NCBI GenBank assembly: GCA_964416905.1
Contig: CAYQFL010000013.1
Coordinates: 1-19,339, forward strand
DNA from: JASKKU01 sp964416905
Lineage (GTDB): Archaea > Nanobdellota > Nanobdellia > Woesearchaeales > JASKKU01
Direction of reading: 5' to 3'
DNA: 19,339 nucleotides
Notes under the pieces: model-generated
What the model was told of the DNA's origin: nothing
The model's database searches: none
The model's input: the letters and a program-made list of their open reading frames with translations, nothing else
Made by a program: the position numbers and the translations under genes
In this document: one piece after another, positions 14,028 to 19,339 of the stretch
Numbering within the stretch: position 1 is the first letter of the stretch
Layout of the letters: every line of letters starts with the position of its first letter

Positions 14028-14735
14028 ATGTATTATCATTCGAATGAATATTTGCCAGATGAAATATTAAACAATAAGGAACACTATTCAAAGATGCTTT
14101 CAATAGTTGGCGGTTCGGATATTGCTTTGATTTTAGCAGGACTGCATAAAGTTAATGAGTTAACTTTGTGCGATTTAAATGCTAACCAGTTTAACGTATT
14201 TAAATCAAAAAAGGAATTCATAGAGAATGACCCTTTTGGCTTAAATTACATGTTATTTTATTATTGTCCAAATAAAAATGATGTAGACTATTTTTCACGA
14301 TTTTCTAAGTTTTTGCCTGAAACGCAGGATTTCGTTAGAAACAATTTAGAAGAAATTGTTGAAAGCAAGGAACAGCTTTATTCTCTCTTTCTTGATGATT
14401 ATGTTGAAGCTTTTTCAAGAGGCAACCAAATTTACGAACACTTGTCTGAAGGAGAGATAAAAATAGATTTTCTGCAGGGAGACATCTTCGATTCTTTATC
14501 TAAGCATTATGATGTAGTTTACTTATCAAATGCCCTTGATTTTATAAGCATAGAAAATCTTGATGCAGTTATTGAAAAGATTGAATTATTGAAGGATGAT
14601 GTTGTTATCTATGATTCAAGCAAGCATTTGTCAGAAACAACAGTCCCTAAACTTAAAAGATATTCAAAGCAGGACTTTGCATCGATTTTATTTGTTACTT
14701 ACCTTAAGTCATTGCCTTATGTGAGTTTCTTTTGA
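14028..14735 (+). CDS. BtaA/DUF3419-like SAM-binding protein
   Basis: 235 residues. The N-terminal third has a Rossmann SAM-binding pattern: MLSIVGGSDIALILAG (23-38) as the glycine motif, then LTLCDLNANQ (45-54) where Asp49 would bind the SAM ribose, and DFLQGDIFDSL with YDVVYLSNALDFI later. GGSD...DLNxNQ is the arrangement I associate with BtaA/DUF3419 enzymes, which move the 3-amino-3-carboxypropyl group of SAM, rather than with ordinary methyltransferases (usually GxGxG). BtaA itself is larger and makes betaine lipid precursors, so the substrate here is unknown. ATG 14028 follows AAGGTG; an upstream TTG at 14010 would include the ribosome-binding site. Last residues KSLPYVSFF. The gene lies just upstream of tRNA-Gly. 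Confidence 0.6.
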   Translation: MYYHSNEYLPDEILNNKEHYSKMLSIVGGSDIALILAGLHKVNELTLCDLNANQFNVFKSKKEFIENDPFGLNYMLFYYCPNKNDVDYFSRFSKFLPETQDFVRNNLEEIVESKEQLYSLFLDDYVEAFSRGNQIYEHLSEGEIKIDFLQGDIFDSLSKHYDVVYLSNALDFISIENLDAVIEKIELLKDDVVIYDSSKHLSETTVPKLKRYSKQDFASILFVTYLKSLPYVSFF

Positions 14736-14741
14736 AAAAGC

Positions 14742-14750
14742 TTTAAATAT
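14742..14750 (+). promoter_or_regulatory. TATA box of tRNA-Gly
   Basis: TTTAAATAT about 40 nt upstream of the tRNA 5' end, giving a predicted leader of roughly 13-15 nt. It is preceded by gaaaaagc, a good BRE candidate. Confidence 0.65.
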
Positions 14751-14785
14751 TTTTACCTAGTTAGTTTTATTTAACCTTAGATTGT

Positions 14786-14857
14786 GCGGCAGTGATCTAA
14801 TGGCTATGATATTACCCTCCCACGGTAATTATCCGGGTTCGAATCCCGGCTGCCGCA
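14786..14857 (+). tRNA. tRNA-Gly(CCC)
   Basis: 72 nt with acceptor GCGGCAG/CTGCCGC and discriminator A. The anticodon stem TTACC/GGTAA closes loop CTCCCAC, anticodon CCC, reading GGG. The T arm is CCGGG TTCGAAT CCCGG. The D arm is weak: A10-U25, U11-A24, C12-G23 pair and 13/22 is U-U. The variable loop is four bases. No intron and no encoded CCA. Confidence 0.95.
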
Positions 14858-14923
14858 TTCTTTATGTTTTTATACAACACATTTTCCTATTAGTAACTAC
14901 TTTATTGTAGAAACAAACATAAA

Positions 14924-14935
14924 TTTTTTAAAATA
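14924..14935 (+). promoter_or_regulatory. TATA element of the APH-fold gene
   Basis: TTTTTTAAAATA centred about 27 nt upstream of the TTG at 14957. No Shine-Dalgarno lies between, so the transcript would begin at or very near the TTG. Confidence 0.55.
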
Positions 14936-14956
14936 CATTTTTCTTTACTCATTAAA

Positions 14957-16501
14957 TTGCGAAAGCAAAAAACAAAAAAAGATAAATTATTAGATTCTTT
15001 AGAGGATGCTGTTAGTATAGGAATTCTATCGCAGGCAATACTAACAACATTACCACACGTAGTAAACACGACTTATGACGACATAAAAAAGATTGTTGCA
15101 AACTTGTTAATCTGCTCTGGAGAACTTTTCATAATAGATTATTTCATCAATTTTTTTAGGGATGAAAAAACTAGAAAATTCTTTAGTTTTCTTTTTGAAA
15201 ACCGAAAAAAAGAGACAGAATCAGAACTTAATTTTAATCCAAAACAGCTTTGTGAAGAATCTTATAAATGCGCATTAAACTTAGATTACGATGGTTTTAT
15301 AGAATCTTGCATTAAATTAACAAGCATTCTCTCTTATGATGAGAATGCTAAAGCTTTAGTTAAAAAACTAGCTTATAACCCTTCCTTATCTGCAGCGTTT
15401 GCTCACAATTCAAGGGATAAAGATAAACGAGATGCCGTGAGATTTCTTTTTTCTTTGATGAAAGGTGAAGATGTTCTTTCAGCGTATGAAAAAAACAATA
15501 TTTCAAGATTTGATGAGCATTCTTTATTGAATCTCTACTTGCTTTTATACAATAAAAAGTATGATAGTGCCTCTAATCTCTTAGAATCAGTACTTAAAGA
15601 CCCTAATAAGTACACTTTATCGGAGATAGGCAGTTCAAAAAACGAGGTTTTAGAGCTTCGGTTTAAAAACTATAATTCTCGTTCTTTTATTCTAAAAACT
15701 TTAGCGCCTTCAGTCCTTAAAGAATATTCTATTGAAAAGATGATATTTTCAAACCTTTCTAGGAAGAACACACCTGTGCCTTTAGGGTTATTAAATTTGA
15801 ATGGCAAAGATTATTTCGTGCAAGAGGTCTTAGTCGGAAAACCCTTTGAGAAAGAATATACTTCCTTAGAAGATTCTAAAAGCAGAAAACTCTTTTTTAA
15901 GACTCTTGACTCTATACTGAACATAAACCTTGAGTTAAGCGAGAAAAGCAATCTAATAAACCTCTCTGATGTTGTTGAAAAGATCAATTACGAGCAAACA
16001 ATCGTTAATTCATTTAGAAGAGCTAACAAGGATTCTTTAGAGATCCTGTTAGATAAATTATACCCTGTTTTATCTTATTTATCCCAAGGTTCAGATTCAT
16101 TCAACCATGGCGATTTCCATTTAGGAAACATAATTGTTTCAAATGGTGAACCCTTGATAATCGATTTTGAGAAGGCAATGATTTCAACAAAATATTTTGA
16201 TTATCTCTTTTTCGTTGGTCAACCTGCGTTTAAATTATCGAGTTCAGATGAGAAAGAGATTATTAATCAATACTTGGATTATCAAGTAAAAGATAATGCT
16301 TTGTTTTACTCGACTGGTTTATTCGTTAATTTAATCATAACCACAAGAAGCTCAAAGTGGTATCAAAAGGAGCAGTCTTTAGAGTATAAATCTATGGAAG
16401 CGCACTTTTTATCTAAGACTTTAGAATATTTAAATAAAGTTCCTTTCTTAATAGATAAAGAGTTAGTTAAAAATATCTTGATTGATGAATTTGGTGATTA
16501 A
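14957..16501 (+). CDS. Helical-domain plus APH-fold kinase-like protein
   Basis: 514 residues of unknown substrate. The C-terminal ~290 residues have the aminoglycoside/choline kinase fold: FILKTL (Lys247) in the small lobe, a possible Glu in EYSIEK, the hinge VQEVLVGKPF, catalytic HGDFHLGN (Asp386, Asn391) and the metal-binding LIIDFEKA (Asp403). The N-terminal ~230 residues are helical, with TPR-like stretches (ALNLDYDGFIESCIKL, LLNLYLLLYNKKYDSA) and a hydrophobic segment near residues 45-65. All key kinase residues are present. No ATG precedes residue 100 in frame, so TTG 14957 is the best start. It may act on a small molecule or lipid head group; drug resistance is not implied. It ends 52 bases before metG. 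Confidence 0.75.
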   Translation: MRKQKTKKDKLLDSLEDAVSIGILSQAILTTLPHVVNTTYDDIKKIVANLLICSGELFIIDYFINFFRDEKTRKFFSFLFENRKKETESELNFNPKQLCEESYKCALNLDYDGFIESCIKLTSILSYDENAKALVKKLAYNPSLSAAFAHNSRDKDKRDAVRFLFSLMKGEDVLSAYEKNNISRFDEHSLLNLYLLLYNKKYDSASNLLESVLKDPNKYTLSEIGSSKNEVLELRFKNYNSRSFILKTLAPSVLKEYSIEKMIFSNLSRKNTPVPLGLLNLNGKDYFVQEVLVGKPFEKEYTSLEDSKSRKLFFKTLDSILNINLELSEKSNLINLSDVVEKINYEQTIVNSFRRANKDSLEILLDKLYPVLSYLSQGSDSFNHGDFHLGNIIVSNGEPLIIDFEKAMISTKYFDYLFFVGQPAFKLSSSDEKEIINQYLDYQVKDNALFYSTGLFVNLIITTRSSKWYQKEQSLEYKSMEAHFLSKTLEYLNKVPFLIDKELVKNILIDEFGD

Positions 16502-16521
16502 TCTTCTGACAATTGCAAAAA

Positions 16522-16532
16522 TTTTTAAAAAA
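16522..16532 (+). promoter_or_regulatory. TATA element of metG
   Basis: TTTTTAAAAAA centred 27 nt before the ATG at 16554, with no Shine-Dalgarno, predicting a leaderless mRNA. It lies just beyond the stop of the APH-fold gene. Confidence 0.6.
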
Positions 16533-16553
16533 CAGGTTAACTTCTTCCATAAA

Positions 16554-18743
16554 ATGGCAAAAACAAAATTCCTAGTAACAAGCGCTCTGCCTTATGTGAA
16601 TAATGTTCCTCATTTAGGTACTCTGATTTGCATAATCTCTGCCGATGTTTATACTAGGTATCTAAGATCAAAAGGTTATGAGGTTATTAGTGTTCTAGGC
16701 ACTGATGAACACGGCACAACAACAGAGTTTAAAGCTAAAGAGGAAAACGTTACCCCAAGAGAAATTTGTGATAAATTTTTCGAGTTACATAAGAAAATTT
16801 ACGACTTCTTTTTATGTTCCTTTGATTGTTTTGGCAGGACCTCTGATAATGCAACGCATGAGGTTACAAAAGATATCTTTGAAAAACTGTACAAAAACGG
16901 TTTTATTGAAGAAGGGACGTTAACCCAATTGTATTGTAATAATTGCAAGATGTTTTTGCCGGATAGGTTTGTAATTGGCACTTGTCCACATTGCGGTTAT
17001 GATAAAGCTAGGGGTGACCAATGTGAAAAGTGCGGTAGTCTTTTGAATCCTGATGAACTTCAAAATCCAAGATGCGCATTTTGCAATGAAACACCTGTTG
17101 CTGTTGAAAGCAGGCATTTATTCCTTTCCTTGGATAAGCTTCAAAATGAAATTGAATCTTTTGTTAAAGAAAGAGAAAAGAACTGGACATTAAATGCAAA
17201 GACTATGACTTGGAATTGGCTGAAGAAAGGTTTGCAGAAGAGGTGCATTACTAGAGATTTGAGCTGGGGCATCAAAGTTCCTCTTAAAGGCTTTGAGAAT
17301 AAAGTGTTTTACTCTTGGTTTGATGCGCCCATTGGTTATATTGGCATAACTAAGCAAAACAGACAGGATTGGCGTGATTGGTGGTTTAATGATAAAGAGG
17401 TTTCTTTGGTTCAATTTATGGGGAAAGATAACATTCCATTCCATACTATCTTGTTTCCAGCATACTTAATAGGAACTCGAGATAATTATACTTTGTTAGA
17501 TAAGCTTTCCGTTAATGAATACTTGAACTACGAAGATCTTAAGTTCTCAAAATCTTTAGGCATAGGGGTTTTCGGTGATGATGTTATTTCTTTGGGATTT
17601 AGACCCGATGTTTGGAGATACTATCTAATGGTAAACAGGCCTGAGAAGACAGATACAGTTTTTTCATGGGATGATTTTGCAGCAAAGCTTAACAATGAAT
17701 TGGTTGCAAACTTAGGTAACTTGGTTAATAGGGTTGTTAGTTTTGTAAATAGATTCTATGACTCAAAAGTTCCTAATGTTAATGAGCAAAAAATAAACGC
17801 TATTATCAATTCAAGTAAGATTGATGAGATTGAGAAGCTATATTCTTCGATTGATAAAAATCTTGAGGAGATAAATATTAAGGAAGCATTGAAACAAATC
17901 ATGCTTGTTTCTAAGCTTGGAAACCAGATCTTCCAGGAGAACGAGCCTTGGAGATTAATTAAAGAGGATAAGGCCTCAGCAGATGTAGTTATTTATTTCT
18001 TAATAAACTTAGTCAAAGACTTAGCAATCCTCATAGAACCATATATGCCTGGTGTTTCTGAAGATATATTTGATATGCTTAATCTGGACAAACAACATTG
18101 GGATTCTTTAGGCAATTTCACACAGATTCCTGGAAATCATACAATTAAACCTCAAAAGATACTATTCAAAAAGGTTGATGAAAAAATGGTTGAAGAAATG
18201 AAAAATAAGTTCTCCGGAAAGAAGGAAAAAGTTAGTTTGGAAGCAAATGCTGATAAAGATAAGCATGAAGGATTTTTAACCTTAAATCTCCGTGTTGCAG
18301 AGATAAAATCTGTTGAAGAGCATCCCAATGCTGACAAGCTTTATGTTTTGAAGATTAATCTTGGAAATGAAGAAAGACAGCTTGTTGCAGGTTTGCGAAA
18401 ATACTTTTCTAAAGATGAACTCGTAGGTAAACATATAATCATAGTTTCAAACTTGCAGCCAGCTAAGCTAAGAGGTATAGAAAGTCAAGGTATGTTATTA
18501 GCTGCGGATAACCCTAAAACAGGCGTTGTTAAACTCTTAGAAGCACCTAACAGTGAACCAGGTTCTTTAGTTTATATTGACAGCACTAAAGACAAGGAGC
18601 CTAATGATAAAATAATCTCTTTCTCACAATTTGAGAAAGTTAAGCTTCTAGCAAAGGAAGGTAAGGTTTATTACAACGATGAACCTTTAAAGACAGCAAA
18701 AGAGTTCATTAGTGTAGACATTGATGAGGGTTTTGTGAGATAA
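16554..18743 (+). CDS. metG: Methionyl-tRNA synthetase with C-terminal tRNA-binding domain
   Basis: 729 residues. Class I synthetase charging initiator and elongator tRNA-Met. The start MAKTKFLVTSALPYVNN is family-typical and fits the promoter; an upstream in-frame ATG at 16482 lies inside the previous gene and is rejected. The HIGH-type motif is PHLGT (19-23), the KMSKS-type motif is KFSKS (330-334). The connective peptide holds four CxxC knuckles (CNNC from Cys128, CPHC, CEKC, CAFC), enough for two zinc ions. A helical anticodon domain follows, and an EMAP-II-like tRNA-binding domain begins near residue 577 (LNLRVAEIKSVEEHPNADK), fused rather than separate. A ~45-residue tail follows. It converges with zero bases between stop codons on the next gene. 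Confidence 0.97.
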   Translation: MAKTKFLVTSALPYVNNVPHLGTLICIISADVYTRYLRSKGYEVISVLGTDEHGTTTEFKAKEENVTPREICDKFFELHKKIYDFFLCSFDCFGRTSDNATHEVTKDIFEKLYKNGFIEEGTLTQLYCNNCKMFLPDRFVIGTCPHCGYDKARGDQCEKCGSLLNPDELQNPRCAFCNETPVAVESRHLFLSLDKLQNEIESFVKEREKNWTLNAKTMTWNWLKKGLQKRCITRDLSWGIKVPLKGFENKVFYSWFDAPIGYIGITKQNRQDWRDWWFNDKEVSLVQFMGKDNIPFHTILFPAYLIGTRDNYTLLDKLSVNEYLNYEDLKFSKSLGIGVFGDDVISLGFRPDVWRYYLMVNRPEKTDTVFSWDDFAAKLNNELVANLGNLVNRVVSFVNRFYDSKVPNVNEQKINAIINSSKIDEIEKLYSSIDKNLEEINIKEALKQIMLVSKLGNQIFQENEPWRLIKEDKASADVVIYFLINLVKDLAILIEPYMPGVSEDIFDMLNLDKQHWDSLGNFTQIPGNHTIKPQKILFKKVDEKMVEEMKNKFSGKKEKVSLEANADKDKHEGFLTLNLRVAEIKSVEEHPNADKLYVLKINLGNEERQLVAGLRKYFSKDELVGKHIIIVSNLQPAKLRGIESQGMLLAADNPKTGVVKLLEAPNSEPGSLVYIDSTKDKEPNDKIISFSQFEKVKLLAKEGKVYYNDEPLKTAKEFISVDIDEGFVR

Positions 18744-18950
18744 TTATCTCAACAACATCATAATTCCAGCTAAAATAACTAAAATCCCAGAAATCATTAA
18801 GAAAACATAAACATTTTTACCCCAGAGAATCTTTGAACGGACAACCAAAAGCTTATACATAATAAACTCGCTTTTCATAATACTGCAGATCAACATAAAC
18901 AAGCCGATAATGATTGTTAATATCCCCCAGATTACATTCGTGTGATTCAC
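18744..18950 (-). CDS. Small two-helix membrane protein
   Basis: 68 residues, unrecognised. Two hydrophobic helices (about 7-25 and 48-66) flank a short basic loop (SEFIMYKLLVVRSKILWGK). The start is GTG at 18950; no in-frame ATG is available near the N-terminus, and the AGGTGA there overlaps the start itself. The stop is directly against the metG stop. It may be transcribed with the partial membrane protein upstream on the same strand, although 71 bases with their own AT-rich elements separate them. Confidence 0.6.
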   Translation of the reverse strand: MNHTNVIWGILTIIIGLFMLICSIMKSEFIMYKLLVVRSKILWGKNVYVFLMISGILVILAGIMMLLR

Positions 18951-19021
18951 CTTTCTATCTTGAGTAATTTAACTTTCATTAATGATTTCATCAGATCTTT
19001 TATTATTTACCTATGTTTTTA

Positions 19022-19339
19022 TTATGGAAACAAAAACTGAGCCAAAACCCATAATAAAACTAAAAACCCAAATATGGTAGCAAAAATTACTAAAATCGAA
19101 TAATCTTTCTTTTTTATGATATCAACTAAACCGCAAATAAAAGCAACAATTCCTGAAAGAAAACCAAGCACCATTGGCAACGCTACACCTGGCCTTGAAA
19201 TAACATCTTGAAGAATTGTTTTTCCTGCGGGAACAAATTCATAAAAACTCACAAAAGACATGCCCGTGTAAAACAAAATGGGCACAATAACTATTAACCA
19301 AATAGCCCATCTACCTAAATTGTTTTTTGGTTTGATGTA
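19022..19339 (-). CDS. Membrane protein, 5' end beyond the window
   Basis: The frame is open from the stop at 19022 to the right edge, giving at least 105 residues with no in-frame ATG, so the true start lies outside the window. An internal GTG at 19285 could be mistaken for the start, but upstream codons encode KPKNNLGRWAIWLIVIVP, a basic stretch followed by a hydrophobic helix, which looks like genuine coding sequence. There are three hydrophobic segments; the middle one resembles LGFLSGIVAFICGLVDIIKK and the last is VIFATIFGFLVLLWVLAQFL. No family is recognised. Confidence 0.65.
   Translation of the reverse strand, partial: YIKPKNNLGRWAIWLIVIVPILFYTGMSFVSFYEFVPAGKTILQDVISRPGVALPMVLGFLSGIVAFICGLVDIIKKKDYSILVIFATIFGFLVLLWVLAQFLFP

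Noticed and set aside
14957..16501. Aminoglycoside resistance gene
   Set aside because: Only the general APH/choline kinase fold is seen; the size, extra domain and housekeeping context do not support drug modification.
16482..16553. Longer MetRS start giving 24 extra residues
   Set aside because: It lies within the previous gene, and the promoter element falls inside the extension; family homology begins at MAKTKFLVT.
1..19339. CRISPR array, insertion sequence, integrase or toxin-antitoxin pair
   Set aside because: No regularly spaced repeats, transposase or integrase motifs, terminal repeats or recognisable toxin genes were found on either strand.

Overview
The window looks like a piece of chromosome from a small-genome, AT-rich archaeon, most likely a DPANN-type lineage (Nanoarchaeota/Woesearchaeota grade). 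The evidence is archaeal ribosomal proteins L1, L10/P0 and P1, stand-alone Bud32, archaeal translin, a COG1340 coiled-coil protein, an archaeal PRC-barrel protein, TATA-box promoters and a tRNA intron with a bulge-helix-bulge. The phylum assignment is inference. No mobile element, CRISPR array or phage gene was seen, and the content is mostly housekeeping.

Layout. 1-1909 (+): ribosomal stalk operon L1-L10-P1, with a structured leader. 2000-4233 (+): COG1340 coiled-coil protein, then translin and a UPF0173 metal hydrolase sharing one transcript. 4303-5523 (+): a CPA-type cation/proton antiporter lacking the usual ion-binding Asp. 5553-7338 (-): a three-gene operon of an unrecognised 209-residue protein, Bud32 and a YfcE-like phosphoesterase. 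7425-7700 (-): PRC-barrel protein. 7822-7928 (-): intron-containing tRNA-Ile(UAU). 8022-8674 (-): a coiled-coil protein and a Cys-rich predicted lipoprotein. 8834-11617 (+): a P-type Ca2+ ATPase. 11710-13512 (+): bacterial-type AspRS with a GAD domain. 13514-13921 (-): MazG-like pyrophosphohydrolase. 14028-14735 (+): BtaA/DUF3419-like SAM-binding protein. 14786-14857 (+): tRNA-Gly(CCC). 14957-16501 (+): large APH-fold kinase-like protein. 16554-18743 (+): MetRS. 18744-19339 (-): two small membrane proteins, the second running off the right edge.

How the genes relate. Most serve translation: ribosome stalk, tRNA charging (AspRS, MetRS), two tRNAs, and Bud32, a subunit of the KEOPS complex that makes t6A. 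A second group is membrane and ion handling. Expression appears to use two modes. In several first genes a TATA element is centred about 25-28 nt upstream of the start codon, which predicts leaderless mRNA. Internal genes and a few first genes have GGTG-type Shine-Dalgarno sites instead.

I found no convincing new multi-gene system. The observations most worth following are the UAU-anticodon tRNA-Ile with its intron, the hairpin leader of the L1 operon, the Asn-Ser replacement in the antiporter, the unknown gene overlapping bud32, the bacterial-type AspRS, and the leaderless TTG-started APH-fold protein.
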